DNA of 64,000 nucleotides from Enterobacter kobei (GCF_018323985.1 NZ_AP024590.1:1922001-1986000); one strand, 5' to 3'. Counted from the stretch's first letter, positions 17,960-26,997 are shown. Numbers and translations are program-made. Notes: a model not told the origin generated them from the letters alone.

Positions 17960-19099
17960 ATGATTGTTTATCCTGTCAAATATAGCCCTTTACTGTGTCA
18001 GCCGGAGCGTTTTATTGCCCGTGATGAACTGAAGGCACTGATCCAGAAAGTGACCCATAACCTGGTTAACATTCGGGATGAATCCGGTGAGTTTTTACTG
18101 CGATTAGATGACGGGCGCGTCATTGATACCAAAGGCTGGGCGGGCTGGGAGTGGACGCACGGTGTCGGCCTGTACGGCATCTGGCAGTACTACCAGCAGA
18201 CCGGCGATCTGGCGATGCGCGATATTATCGACGGCTGGTTTGCCGACCGCTTTGCAGAAGGGGCGACCACCAAAAACGTTAACACCATGGCACCCTTTCT
18301 GACGCTGGCGTACCGCTACGAGGAAAACCGCAATCCGGCATTCCTGCCGTGGCTGGAAAGCTGGGCAGAGTGGGCGATGCACGACATGCCGCGCACCGAA
18401 CACGGCGGTATGCAGCACATCACGCTGGCAGAAGAGAATCATCAGCAGATGTGGGATGACACGCTGATGATGACCGTGCTGCCGCTGGCGAAAATCGGCA
18501 AGCTGCTGGATCGCCCGGCGTATGTGGAAGAGGCGGTGTATCAGTTTCTGCTGCACGTGCAGAACCTGATGGACAGGGAAACCGGGCTGTGGTTCCACGG
18601 CTGGAATTACGAAGGCAACCATAACTTTGCGAAAGCGCGCTGGGCGCGGGGCAACAGCTGGCTGACTATCGTCATTCCGGATTTTCTGGAGCTGGTGGAT
18701 CTGCCGGAAAACAACGCCGTGCGTCGCTATCTGGTGCAGGTACTGAATGCGCAGGTCGCGGCGCTGGCGAAATGCCAGGATGACAGCGGCCTGTGGCATA
18801 CGCTGCTCGACGATCCGCAGTCGTATCTGGAGGCTTCGGCAACGGCAGGCTTTGCCTACGGCATTCTGAAAGCGGTGCGTAAGCGTTATATCAGCCAGGA
18901 GTATGCCGAGGTGGCGGAAAAAGCCATCAAAGGGATCGTGCAGAATATTTCCCCGGAAGGGGAGCTGTTGCAGACGTCGTTCGGGACGGGCATGGGATCG
19001 GACCTGGATTTCTACCGCACTATTCCGCGCACGTCGATGCCCTACGGGCAGGCGATGGCGATGTTATGTCTGACGGAGTATTTGCGTAAATACTTCTGA
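17960..19099 (+). CDS. rhiN: Unsaturated rhamnogalacturonyl hydrolase, GH105 (RhiN-like)
   Basis: 379 residues, an (alpha/alpha)6-barrel type protein of the YteR/RhiN family. Conserved features are 'WEWTHGVGLYGIWQYY' (63-78), 'MWDDTLMMTVLPLA' around residues 164-177 with the family catalytic Asp in the WxDT motif, and 'ARWARGNSWLTIVIPDFLE'. The enzyme releases the unsaturated galacturonyl residue from disaccharides made by rhamnogalacturonan lyases. There is no signal peptide, so it acts in the cytoplasm on sugars brought in by the co-transcribed transporter. The ATG lies right at the end of the preceding gene. Confidence 0.85.
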   Translation: MIVYPVKYSPLLCQPERFIARDELKALIQKVTHNLVNIRDESGEFLLRLDDGRVIDTKGWAGWEWTHGVGLYGIWQYYQQTGDLAMRDIIDGWFADRFAEGATTKNVNTMAPFLTLAYRYEENRNPAFLPWLESWAEWAMHDMPRTEHGGMQHITLAEENHQQMWDDTLMMTVLPLAKIGKLLDRPAYVEEAVYQFLLHVQNLMDRETGLWFHGWNYEGNHNFAKARWARGNSWLTIVIPDFLELVDLPENNAVRRYLVQVLNAQVAALAKCQDDSGLWHTLLDDPQSYLEASATAGFAYGILKAVRKRYISQEYAEVAEKAIKGIVQNISPEGELLQTSFGTGMGSDLDFYRTIPRTSMPYGQAMAMLCLTEYLRKYF

Positions 19100-19127
19100 A
19101 ATCGTTCAGAGATTGTTGCCCCGGTAA

Positions 19128-19166
19128 GCAACGCGCCACCGGGGAAAACCCCTGATGGCGCGTTGC
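19128..19166. repeat. REP-like palindromic element
   Basis: Perfect 11-bp arms GCAACGCGCCA (19128-19138) and TGGCGCGTTGC (19156-19166) enclose a second GGGG-AAAA-CCCC hairpin. It is followed by 'TGATCAGGCCTAC', the tail common in enterobacterial REP units, and sits between convergent genes where REPs are usual. Confidence 0.7.
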
Positions 19167-19185
19167 TGATCAGGCCTACAAAAAT

Positions 19186-19212
19186 AAAAACCCGGCGAAC
19201 CGGGGTTTTTTA
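19186..19212. terminator. Bidirectional intrinsic terminator between rhiN and argS
   Basis: The stem CCCGG (19191-19195), loop CGAA and stem CCGGG (19200-19204) is flanked by an A-rich stretch on the left and TTTTTT on the right. It can therefore terminate rhiTN rightward and argS leftward. Confidence 0.85.
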
Positions 19213-20946
19213 TTACATCCGTTCTACGGTTTCGATACCCAGCGTATCCAGACCCAGCTTCAGCGTTTTCGCCGTCAGCAGTGCCAGCTTCAGGCGGCTC
19301 TGACGCGTGGTTTCGTTTTCCGCACTCAGGATCGGGCAGTGCTCATAGAAGCCAGAGAACAGCCCCGCCAGATCGTACAGGTAGGTACACATCACGTGCG
19401 GCGTGCCTTCACGGGCGACCACGGTCAGCGTCTCTTCAAACTGGATCAGGCGGGCCGCCAGCTGCACTTCGCGGTCTTCGGTGAGGATCACCGGCGCGTC
19501 GCTCAGCGTGCTTTCGTCGAGACCAGCCTTACGGAAGACAGACAGCACGCGGGTGTAAGCGTACTGCATGTACGGCGCGGTATTGCCTTCGAACGCCAGC
19601 ATGTTGTCCCAGTCGAAGATGTAATCGGTGGTACGGCTCTTGGAGAGATCGGCGTATTTCACCGCGCCGATACCGACGGCGTTGGCCAGTTTTTCCAGCT
19701 CGTCTGCCGGCATGTCCGGGTTTTTCTCCGCGACCAGGCGACGTGCGCGCTCCAGCGCTTCATCCAGAAGATCTGCCAGTTTCACCGTCCCGCCTGCGCG
19801 GGTTTTGAACGGCTTGCCGTCTTTACCGAGCATCATGCCGAACATATGGTGTTCCAGCGGCACGCTCTCCGGTACGTAACCGGCTTTTCGCACGATGGTC
19901 CACGCCTGCATCAGGTGCTGGTGCTGACGGGAGTCGATGTAATACAGCACGCGATCCGCATGCAGCGTTTCATAGCGGTATTTCGCGCAGGCGATGTCCG
20001 TGGTGGTGTAAAGGTAGCCGCCATCCTTTTTCTGGATGATGACGCCCATCGGCTCGCCTTCTTTATTTTTGTATTCGTCGAGGAATACTACGGTCGCGCC
20101 TTCGCTTTCCACCGCCAGACCTTTGTCTTTCAGATCGGCCACGATGCCCGGCAGCATCGGGTTGTACAGGCTTTCACCCATGACGTCTTTGCGGGTCAGC
20201 GTCACGTTCAGACGCTCATAGGTGATCTGGTTCTGGGTCATGGTGATGTCGACCAGCTTGCGCCACATCTCACGGCAGTATTCATCGCCGCTTTGCAGCT
20301 TCACCACGTAGTTACGCGCGCGCTCGGCAAAGGCGGCGTCGGCGTCGTAATGGGTCTTGGCGGCGCGGTAGAACTCTTCCAGATCGGCCAGCGCCATTTC
20401 ACCGGCGTTTTCCTGCTGCTTCAGCTCCAGGAAGGCGATCAGCATACCGAACTGAGTACCCCAGTCGCCGACGTGGTTGGCGCGGATCACATTGTGACCA
20501 AGGAACTCCAGCGTACGCACAGACGCATCGCCGATAATGGTCGAGCGCAGGTGGCCGACGTGCATCTCTTTGGCGACGTTAGGCGCGGAGTAATCGACAA
20601 CCACGGTTTGCGGCGCAGGGCGGGAGACGCCAAGGCGATCGGACGCCAGCGCCTGATCGACCTGGGCTGCCAGAAATGCAGGCTCGAGGAAAATGTTGAT
20701 AAAGCCAGGTCCGGCGATTTCCACTTTGCTGGCAATGCCGCTGAGATCGAGATGAGTCAGCACCTGCTCTGCAACTTGTCGTGGCGGCATGCCCAGTTTT
20801 TTCGCAACGGCCATCACGCCATTAGCCTGATAGTCGCCAAACTGTACTTTTGCTGACTGACGAACCTGCGGTTCGCAATCCGCAGGCGCACCTGCGGCAA
20901 TCAGTGCCTGACTGACTTTTTCTGAGAGAAGAGCCTGAATATTCAC
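19213..20946 (-). CDS. argS: Arginyl-tRNA synthetase
   Basis: 577 residues, identical in length to E. coli ArgRS. It has an N-terminal tRNA D-loop recognition domain (about 1-110), the class I HIGH-type motif 'HVGHLRSTIIGD', a Rossmann catalytic core and an anticodon-binding helical C-terminus ending 'LDTLGIETVERM'. It charges tRNA-Arg with arginine and, like other ArgRSs, needs tRNA for activation. It is monocistronic on the minus strand with its own promoter. Confidence 0.98.
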   Translation of the reverse strand: MNIQALLSEKVSQALIAAGAPADCEPQVRQSAKVQFGDYQANGVMAVAKKLGMPPRQVAEQVLTHLDLSGIASKVEIAGPGFINIFLEPAFLAAQVDQALASDRLGVSRPAPQTVVVDYSAPNVAKEMHVGHLRSTIIGDASVRTLEFLGHNVIRANHVGDWGTQFGMLIAFLELKQQENAGEMALADLEEFYRAAKTHYDADAAFAERARNYVVKLQSGDEYCREMWRKLVDITMTQNQITYERLNVTLTRKDVMGESLYNPMLPGIVADLKDKGLAVESEGATVVFLDEYKNKEGEPMGVIIQKKDGGYLYTTTDIACAKYRYETLHADRVLYYIDSRQHQHLMQAWTIVRKAGYVPESVPLEHHMFGMMLGKDGKPFKTRAGGTVKLADLLDEALERARRLVAEKNPDMPADELEKLANAVGIGAVKYADLSKSRTTDYIFDWDNMLAFEGNTAPYMQYAYTRVLSVFRKAGLDESTLSDAPVILTEDREVQLAARLIQFEETLTVVAREGTPHVMCTYLYDLAGLFSGFYEHCPILSAENETTRQSRLKLALLTAKTLKLGLDTLGIETVERM

Positions 20947-21017
20947 CGTGATACCTTTGGTTAATGGCGCAGCGCGTAAGGGCTGGCTGCGCCCGGATGT
21001 TGATCATCAAAGGCGGG

Positions 21018-21046
21018 AGTATACTGCAATTGGCCCGTGCAGTCAG
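21018..21046 (-). promoter_or_regulatory. argS: Predicted argS promoter
   Basis: On the minus strand CTGACT (21046-21041, 4/6 match to the -35) is separated by exactly 17 bp from TATACT (21023-21018, 5/6 match to the -10). It lies about 72 bp upstream of the argS ATG in the divergent argS/yecM gap. Confidence 0.6.
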
Positions 21047-21191
21047 CCCTGCGACCGGGTGCAGAATGCGCAAATAAACTGCCACAGATCCATGAATAAT
21101 CATTCAGTTGCCAGCCTGGTGAATCAGCGGTTGGTAAGCCACCGGCAACAAGGTAAATTAGCGGTTTTACGACCCGTGAAAGGCAATGATG

Positions 21192-21752
21192 ATGGCAGAC
21201 TGGCAGACAATTGATGAACTGCATGATATTTCCGCGGATTTACCGCGCTTCACCCAGGCGTTAACAGAACTTGCCACCCGGCTGGGTCTGGATATTGCCC
21301 CCCTTGATGCCGATCACATTTCCCTGCGCTGTCATCAAAATGCCACCGCCGAACGCTGGCGGGCCGGTCTTGAACAGTGTGGCGAGCTACTTAGCGAAAC
21401 GCTGATCAACGGACGGCCCATCTGCTTGTTTACCCTGCACGAGCCGGTGAGGGTGGCGCACTGGCAGTTCAGGGTGGTGGAACTGCCGTGGCCGGGGGAG
21501 AAGCGCTATCCCCACGAAGGCTGGGAGCATATCGAAATCGTGCTGCCAGGCGATCCGGAAAGCCTGAACGCCCGGGCGCTGGCATTGCTGGCAGACGAGG
21601 GTCTGAGCCAGCCGGGCATTTTTGTGAAAACCAGCTCCCCGAAAGGAGCGCGCGAGCGTCTGCCGAATCCGACGCTGGCGGTCACTGACGGCAAGGTGAC
21701 GATCAAATTCCATCCCTGGTCGATTGAGGACATCGTCGCCAGCGAACGCTAA
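21192..21752 (+). CDS. yecM: YecM family protein (VOC-superfamily fold)
   Basis: 186 residues from the third of three consecutive ATGs. This start gives MADWQ, matching E. coli YecM, and is 8 bp from the AAAGG ribosome site. Conserved stretches are 'ADHISLRCHQNATAERWR', 'WQFRVVELPWPGEKRYPHEGW' and 'TIKFHPWSIEDIVASE'. YecM has a vicinal-oxygen-chelate/isomerase-like metal-binding fold, but its function is not established. It is followed 23 bp later by cutC, as in E. coli. Confidence 0.9.
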   Translation: MADWQTIDELHDISADLPRFTQALTELATRLGLDIAPLDADHISLRCHQNATAERWRAGLEQCGELLSETLINGRPICLFTLHEPVRVAHWQFRVVELPWPGEKRYPHEGWEHIEIVLPGDPESLNARALALLADEGLSQPGIFVKTSSPKGARERLPNPTLAVTDGKVTIKFHPWSIEDIVASER

Positions 21753-21775
21753 CCCCGGCATTTAAGGAGAAAACC

Positions 21776-22522
21776 GTGGCATTACTGGAAATCTGTTGTT
21801 ACAGCGAAGAGAGCGCAATCGTTGCCGAGCAGCACGGCGCGGATCGCATTGAACTGTGCGCCGCACCGAAAGAGGGCGGTCTTACTGTTTCGTATGGCGT
21901 GCTAAAACGCGTACGGCAAAGCGTGACCATTCCGGTGCATCCGATTGTGCGTCCGCGCGGCGGGGATTTTTGCTACAGCGAGGCAGAATTCAGCGCCATG
22001 CTGGAAGACATCGCGCTGATCAAATCCCTCGGCTATCCGGGGGTGGTGACGGGCGTGCTGGATGAAGACGCTAACGTGGATATACCGCGCATGCGGCAAA
22101 TAATGGACGCGGCGGCAGGCATGGCGGTCACTTTTCATCGTGCTTTTGATATGTGTCAAAAACCGCTCGAAGCGTTTGAAAAGCTGGCAGATTTAGGTGT
22201 GGCGCGCATCCTTACATCGGGTCAACAGGCGTCGGCGGAGCAAGGACTTTCATTAATTACGGAACTAAAAGCACAATCCGGTGTTCCAATCATTATGGCC
22301 GGTGCGGGTGTACGCCCTTCCAACCTTGAACGGTTTCTCGACGCGGGTATCGCGGAGGTTCACAGTTCAGCGGGAAGGTGGACGCCATCACCAATGCGTT
22401 ATCGTCATTCAGGATTGTCGATGTCTTCGGATGCCAGCGCGGATGAATATTCCCGTTATGGCGTTGATGGCGACGCGGTTTCTGAGATGAAAGCGATGAT
22501 CGCCCGTCATCGCTTTTGTTAA
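21776..22522 (+). CDS. cutC: Copper homeostasis protein CutC
   Basis: 248 residues, a TIM-barrel protein of the CutC family. Conserved motifs are 'ADRIELCAAPKEGGLTVSYG', 'HPIVRPRGGDFCYS', 'VTFHRAFDM' and 'ILTSGQ'. It starts with GTG after an AAGGAG ribosome site. It is cytoplasmic and linked to copper tolerance, though its biochemical role is debated. A strong terminator follows. Confidence 0.94.
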   Translation: MALLEICCYSEESAIVAEQHGADRIELCAAPKEGGLTVSYGVLKRVRQSVTIPVHPIVRPRGGDFCYSEAEFSAMLEDIALIKSLGYPGVVTGVLDEDANVDIPRMRQIMDAAAGMAVTFHRAFDMCQKPLEAFEKLADLGVARILTSGQQASAEQGLSLITELKAQSGVPIIMAGAGVRPSNLERFLDAGIAEVHSSAGRWTPSPMRYRHSGLSMSSDASADEYSRYGVDGDAVSEMKAMIARHRFC

Positions 22523-22570
22523 CCCTTTTTACCGCGCATCATGTCGCCCAATGTGATGCTTGCTTGTACC

Positions 22571-22603
22571 AGGCCCCTGCAATTTCAACAGGGGCCTTTT
22601 TTT
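22571..22603 (+). terminator. Intrinsic terminator after cutC
   Basis: Perfect 9-bp arms AGGCCCCTG (22571-22579) and CAGGGGCCT (22589-22597), followed by seven T (22597-22603). Confidence 0.93.
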
Positions 22604-22620
22604 GCGCAAATTTTGGGTTA

Positions 22621-22716
22621 CCGGGTGGCGCTGCGCTTACACCGGCCTACATGCTGCGCATGACTGGAAAAGAGGTAAAGTTAACATGTAGGCCCGGCAA
22701 GCTTGCGCCGCCGGGC
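22621..22716. repeat. Pair of REP-like elements in opposite orientation (BIME-like)
   Basis: One copy is at 22621-22650 (starts CCGGGTGGCGCTGCGCTTAC, ends CCGGCCTAC). The other is at 22688-22716 (starts GTAGGCCCGG, ends GCCGCCGGGC). The GTAGGC and GCCTAC ends and GC-rich imperfect palindromes are typical of enterobacterial REP sequences. They lie between the convergent cutC and cmoB genes. Confidence 0.75.
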
Positions 22717-22729
22717 GTCCGACACAAGG

Positions 22730-23701
22730 TCACGGCTTACGGGCGATTAATACCGCACGCTGCGGAGCAGGGTAACCTTCCACCGTTTTGCTGGCATCAA
22801 GCGGGTCGAGGAACTCGGCCAGCGATTCGGTGATCATCCAGTCCGTGCGGCGCTGCTCCTCAACGGACGTCACGCTGACGTCGGCGATACGCACATCCAC
22901 AAAACCGCATTTTTCCAGCCAGTTTTTCAATGCCAGCGCCGACGGGATAAAATAGACGTTACGCATTTGCGCGTAACGATCGCCCGGTACCAGCACGGCG
23001 TTTTCATCCCCTTCGATCACCAGCGTTTCCAGCACCAGCTCGCCGTCTTTTACCAGCTGATCTTTCAGTTGCCACAGATGCTCCAGCGGGGAGCGGCGGT
23101 GATAAAGCACGCCCATCGAGAACACGGTATCAAAAGCATTCAACGCTGGTAGCTGCTCAATACCCAGCGGCAGCAGATGCGCGCGTTGATCGTTACCCAG
23201 CAGTTTGCGCACGGCTTCGAACTGGCACAAAAAGAGCTGCATCGGATCGATGCCCACCGCCAGATGCGCCCCGGCACCGATCATGCGCCACAGGTGATAA
23301 CCGCTACCGCAGCCCACGTCCAGAATCGTGCGCCCGGTCAGATCCGACAGATGCGGCAACACACGATCCCATTTCCAGTCGGAGCGCCATTCGGTATTAA
23401 TGTCCACGCCGTAAAGCGAAAATGGCCCTTTGCGCCACGGCATCAGGTTACGCAGCAGTGTCTCGATGCGTCTGATTTGCCCATCGCTTAACGGTGTTTC
23501 GCTTTCGGCGGTCACGCTGTGCAGCAGATCCAGCCGATAGGGCGTCATCTCCGGCAAGAATTCAACGGCGTTATTCCACTGCTTGAACTGGCCGTGCAGG
23601 GCTTCGCGCTGCCAGCTGGCGATCTGCGCGGGCAGGGTTTCCAGCCAGTGGGAGAGGTGATTTTTAGCGATGAGCTGATAAAAATTGCCGAACTCGATCA
23701 T
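22730..23701 (-). CDS. cmoB: tRNA U34 carboxymethyltransferase CmoB
   Basis: 323 residues, the E. coli length. The class I methyltransferase core contains 'TILDVGCGSGYHLWRM', 'GIDPMQLFLCQFEA' and 'FSMGVLYHRRSPLEHL'. It transfers the carboxymethyl group of carboxy-SAM to 5-hydroxyuridine at tRNA position 34, giving cmo5U. Its ATG overlaps the cmoA stop (ATGA), so the two enzymes of this pathway are co-translated. Confidence 0.96.
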   Translation of the reverse strand: MIEFGNFYQLIAKNHLSHWLETLPAQIASWQREALHGQFKQWNNAVEFLPEMTPYRLDLLHSVTAESETPLSDGQIRRIETLLRNLMPWRKGPFSLYGVDINTEWRSDWKWDRVLPHLSDLTGRTILDVGCGSGYHLWRMIGAGAHLAVGIDPMQLFLCQFEAVRKLLGNDQRAHLLPLGIEQLPALNAFDTVFSMGVLYHRRSPLEHLWQLKDQLVKDGELVLETLVIEGDENAVLVPGDRYAQMRNVYFIPSALALKNWLEKCGFVDVRIADVSVTSVEEQRRTDWMITESLAEFLDPLDASKTVEGYPAPQRAVLIARKP

Positions 23702-24441
23702 TGCGCATCCCCGGCTTTCAGCGCCACGAGCGAACCAAAGTTAAAGCACTGGAACCAGAGTTCGCTGTGTTCAAAACCGGCCTTGTGAAGACGCGCTTTG
23801 TGTGTCTCCACGGAATCCGTCAGCATGACGTTTTCCAGCATGCTGCGCTTCTGGCTGATTTCCAGTTCGCTGTAGCCATTAGCACGCTTGAAGTCGTGAT
23901 GCATGTTGAACAGCAGTTCGCCCACCTGCGCATCTTCGAAACTGAATTTTTCCGACAGCACCAGCGCGCCGCCGGGAATCAGCCCCTGATAAATGTTATC
24001 CAGCAGCGCCTGACGTTCCGCAGGTTCAAGGAATTGCAGGGTGAAGTTCAGCACCACCATCGAGGCATTCTCAATGCGCACCGCACGGATGTCGCCTTCC
24101 ACGACCTGCACCGGCGTCGGGGCTTTAAAGGCTTCAATATGACGGCGGCAGCGTTCGATCATCGCCGAAGAATTATCAACGGCAATGATTTTACAGCCGT
24201 CGTGGGCGATGTTGCGGCGCACCGACAGCGTTGCCGCACCCAGAGAACAGCCCAGATCGTAGACCTGCGTATTCGGCGTGACGAAACGTCCGGCCAGCAT
24301 GCCGATCATGGAGATGATATTCGAGTAGCCCGGAACGGAGCGCTGGATCATATCCGGGAAGACTTCGGCTACCCGTTCATCAAATGTCCAGTCGCCCAGG
24401 CTGGCGATTGGCGCAGAAAAAAGCGTGTCGCGGTGAGGCAT
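23698..24441 (-). CDS. cmoA: Carboxy-SAM synthase CmoA
   Basis: 247 residues from ATG 24441, which gives the orthologous N-terminus MPHRDTLFSAPIA; the open frame extends further upstream into the intergenic region but is not conserved. The SAM-binding motif is 'VYDLGCSLGAATLS'. It converts SAM and prephenate to carboxy-S-adenosylmethionine, used by CmoB. The C-terminal half is nearly invariant with E. coli ('KRANGYSELEISQKRSMLE'). Confidence 0.96.
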   Translation of the reverse strand: MPHRDTLFSAPIASLGDWTFDERVAEVFPDMIQRSVPGYSNIISMIGMLAGRFVTPNTQVYDLGCSLGAATLSVRRNIAHDGCKIIAVDNSSAMIERCRRHIEAFKAPTPVQVVEGDIRAVRIENASMVVLNFTLQFLEPAERQALLDNIYQGLIPGGALVLSEKFSFEDAQVGELLFNMHHDFKRANGYSELEISQKRSMLENVMLTDSVETHKARLHKAGFEHSELWFQCFNFGSLVALKAGDAQ

Positions 24442-24481
24442 AACGTAAAAATCCGAGAAAACAAAAGTGGCGTATTGTGCG

Positions 24482-24877
24482 CTAATGCAGGGAGAAAACC
24501 AACTCCCAGGGCATATACCACAGGTTAGCCAGCACCAGCAGGATAAGCGCACACCAAGTGGCGCTCATGGCGGAACGACGCCAGAAGAACAGGTGATGGT
24601 GTAATCCGTAGTAATGCATCAGCCGTCCGCTAACCAGCAGCAGACCGCAAAAGTGTACCATCCAGGTTTCTGCGCCGTTCATTTCCATAAACAGCAGCAG
24701 GATCAGGCCGACGGGCAGATACTCCACCGCGTTACCATGTATACGGATCGCCGTTTGCAGTTCGCTATAACCGCCATCGCCGAGGGAAACCCGGTACTGC
24801 ATGCGTAACCGTACGACATCAATGGAAAACTTCACCAACAGCAAAACGCTCAGCACGGCATACAGCGCGCTAACCAT
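24482..24877 (-). CDS. yecN: MAPEG family inner-membrane protein YecN
   Basis: 131 residues with four hydrophobic helices and the MAPEG signature 'AIRIHGNAVEYLPVGLILLL', followed by 'GRLMHYYG'. It matches E. coli YecN in length and ends ('NLWYMPWELVFSLH'). MAPEG proteins include glutathione-dependent enzymes, but the bacterial YecN activity is unknown. It lies upstream of cmoA on the same strand. Confidence 0.9.
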   Translation of the reverse strand: MVSALYAVLSVLLLVKFSIDVVRLRMQYRVSLGDGGYSELQTAIRIHGNAVEYLPVGLILLLFMEMNGAETWMVHFCGLLLVSGRLMHYYGLHHHLFFWRRSAMSATWCALILLVLANLWYMPWELVFSLH

Positions 24878-24931
24878 AACAACTCCGTTATAGGGACAAA
24901 GATGGCACCCCTCTATGATAGCGCGACTGAT

Positions 24932-25680
24932 TCAGAAAAGAGAGGATTGTTGTGGAATCGACGGGGCGGGGCCAACAGATGGCATTGCCGCGCGCAGAGA
25001 GGACCAGAGGGTGTCCACCAGTTCCGGGGCGTGAGCGATATCCGGCGTATGTAAAAACAGCCACGGCGTGCTGTTTTGTTCCCACAGCGGCAGTTTTTGC
25101 AGCCAGACGTCGAACAGCGCACGATTTTGTGCCATGTCGTCGCTGCCGATAAAGCGCACCATCGGATCGGATGCAGTGACCACGGCGTGAACCGGCAGCT
25201 TTGGCTTTTTACGCTGGGCGTCAATAATGGCCTGATTACTGGGGATCGCGCTGTGTACCGGGCGGCTGTCTAAAATCACCCGGTTAACGCCACGCATATG
25301 CAGGCCACGATTGAGTTGGGTTTCTGCCTCGCCTTTGGCGAAGAATTCCGCATGGCGAACTTCCACGCCATAGGTAAAGGCTTTCGGCAAACCGTCCAGG
25401 AAGTCCCACAGCGCGGGTAACGCCTGCGGGCCAAAGGTCGCCGGAAGCTGGAGCCAGTACTGGCCCAGGCGATGTTCCAGCGGCGACAGGCGGGTGAAAA
25501 ACTCCTGCGTTAAATCCTCACAGTTGCGTAGCGCCGCCTGATGGGAAATCGTTGCCGGAAATTTAAAGCAAAAGCGGAAATCGTCATGGGTCTGATCGTG
25601 CCAGCGGGCGACGATCTCCGCTTTCGGCAGGGCGTAGAGGGTGGTGTTGCCCTCCACGCAGTTAACATGGCGGGCAACAC
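24932..25680 (-). pseudogene. yecE: yecE (DUF72), 5' end removed by prophage integration
   Basis: The DUF72/TIM-barrel sequence runs from 'ARHVNCVEGNTTLYALPK' to the C-terminal 'AIPQQSSLF' and matches E. coli YecE after its first ~30 residues. Upstream of the ARH codons the frame continues a few codons into prophage DNA and stops at a TAG (25714-25712). The native N-terminus ('..GLPQWSHPKW..' in E. coli) is absent. The frame contains an internal GTG at 25657, but this is the native Val codon in 'CVEGN' with no ribosome site. The missing part should lie at the far prophage end. The function of YecE is unknown. Confidence 0.88.
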
Positions 25681-25690
25681 TAACTAACTT
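25651..25690. other. Prophage-host junction (attachment site) within yecE
   Basis: Host yecE coding similarity ends around 25675 and the integrase stop is at 25684-25686, so the crossover core must lie within or next to 25651-25680. The yecE gene is a known integration site for some Stx2 and other lambdoid phages. The exact core cannot be defined without the other prophage end. Confidence 0.75.
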
Positions 25691-26997
25691 ACTGATTTTA
25701 AAAATGCTCCACTACTGCCTTGTGGGCGATGGGGCATTGATGGGGCAAAGTCGCCAAGCTTTTGGTTGAGCATCGCTATCTGCTCTGTGCTGCTGTCAGC
25801 CATCCAGGCCCCGTACACATTGAACACCATCTGGGCGCTTGCATGGCCCATCTGACTGGCAATGAAGCTGGGGTTTGCGCCAGCCGATAATGACCAGCAC
25901 GCGTAAGTGTGGCGTGACTGATAAGCCTTCCTGTGCCTTATTCCTGCTCGCTTAACCGCCGCGTCCCAGGAGTCACCTATCGAATCGACCTTATACACAA
26001 AACCCACCTGATCGCTGCGCCTGACCAACTGCGGATTAAAGACAAACGTACAGTCGTGCTTCTCCGCACGGCCATATTCGCGCAACTGAACATCAATCTG
26101 ATGCTGCTTGCCCAGCCTTGTCATTTCAGCCTGGTTTTTCAGTACGCTAACAGCTGGCTCTATCAGGTGGATCACTCTGTTCGTACTGGCATCAGTTTTC
26201 GGTAGAGTGAATTCACCCAGTTTCGTATAATTACGGCGGATCGTTATTGTTCCAGCTTTAAGATCGATGTCCTCCCAGGCCAGGGAGAGCAGTTCCCCGT
26301 GGCGCACCCCTGTGTATACAGCTAATGACCACAGGTTTTTCGTCTGCTGATGCCGGCATGCATCAATCAGGCGGATAAATTCGTCACGAGTTAGCGGATC
26401 GGGTTCTACCCTGGCTTTCTTCAGCGGCTTAATACCTTCAAACGGATTCGCCTCTAAGTAGCCGTGATCAGCCGCAAACTGAAACATTCCGGCGATTGTT
26501 GTCATGTAATAATTCACGGTAACAACACTTCGCCCTTTCGCCGGGGTCTTTCCCTTCATTGGCGTCTGGTGACCGGTCAGCAAATCCTTCCTGATGTACA
26601 GCAGTTCCTCTTTGGTCACCGAGGCTACCAGCCGACCCCATCCGATCCTCGGCACTACATTTCTTACGACCGACTCATAGCGATTGAGGGCGTTCGAAGA
26701 AATTTCCATCTTTTTCAGATCCAGCCACTTGTCTTCAAGTTCTTTCACTGTGATTTCTTTCTTACCCACCCCAAAAGTTTTGAGGTGAGGTGATTCGGGA
26801 AACTGTGCCGCATAGTCGAACGTCCCTGTGCGGATTGCGAAGCAGACTGATGTTCGCAGTTCCCCGGCGATCTTCCTGTTCTTTATAGTGTCAGGGACAC
26901 CGAGGTTTTCCCTGACACGTTTACCTTTATAACTAAACCAGATGCGCAAAGAGCCACCGTGGTTTTCGACGCCTGTCGGATATATGGCTTTAACCAT
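25684..26997 (-). CDS. int: Prophage tyrosine integrase
   Basis: 437 residues. The N-terminal arm-binding domain resembles DUF3596 ('GGSLRIWFSYKGKRVRENLG'); a core-binding domain spans about 84-185 and the catalytic domain about 200-405. Catalytic residues are Arg232 ('TGVRHGEL'), Lys267 ('LPKTDAS'), Arg362-His363 ('QSRHTYACW'), His385 ('MGHAS') and Tyr395 ('VFNVYGAW'). The usual His of the HxxR box is Tyr359 here. A GGAGGGA ribosome site precedes the ATG. Its 3' end abuts the truncated yecE, as expected for the gene next to attP. Confidence 0.93.
   Translation of the reverse strand: MVKAIYPTGVENHGGSLRIWFSYKGKRVRENLGVPDTIKNRKIAGELRTSVCFAIRTGTFDYAAQFPESPHLKTFGVGKKEITVKELEDKWLDLKKMEISSNALNRYESVVRNVVPRIGWGRLVASVTKEELLYIRKDLLTGHQTPMKGKTPAKGRSVVTVNYYMTTIAGMFQFAADHGYLEANPFEGIKPLKKARVEPDPLTRDEFIRLIDACRHQQTKNLWSLAVYTGVRHGELLSLAWEDIDLKAGTITIRRNYTKLGEFTLPKTDASTNRVIHLIEPAVSVLKNQAEMTRLGKQHQIDVQLREYGRAEKHDCTFVFNPQLVRRSDQVGFVYKVDSIGDSWDAAVKRAGIRHRKAYQSRHTYACWSLSAGANPSFIASQMGHASAQMVFNVYGAWMADSSTEQIAMLNQKLGDFAPSMPHRPQGSSGAFLKSVS

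Noticed and set aside
19339..20856. 505-codon open frame on the plus strand opposite argS
   Set aside because: Exact antisense of a conserved housekeeping gene, His/Arg-rich low-information sequence, no ribosome site; a codon-bias shadow.
25655..25657. GTG as a new functional start for truncated yecE
   Set aside because: It is the native Val codon of 'CVEGN' and has no Shine-Dalgarno sequence upstream; the barrel would also lack its first strand.
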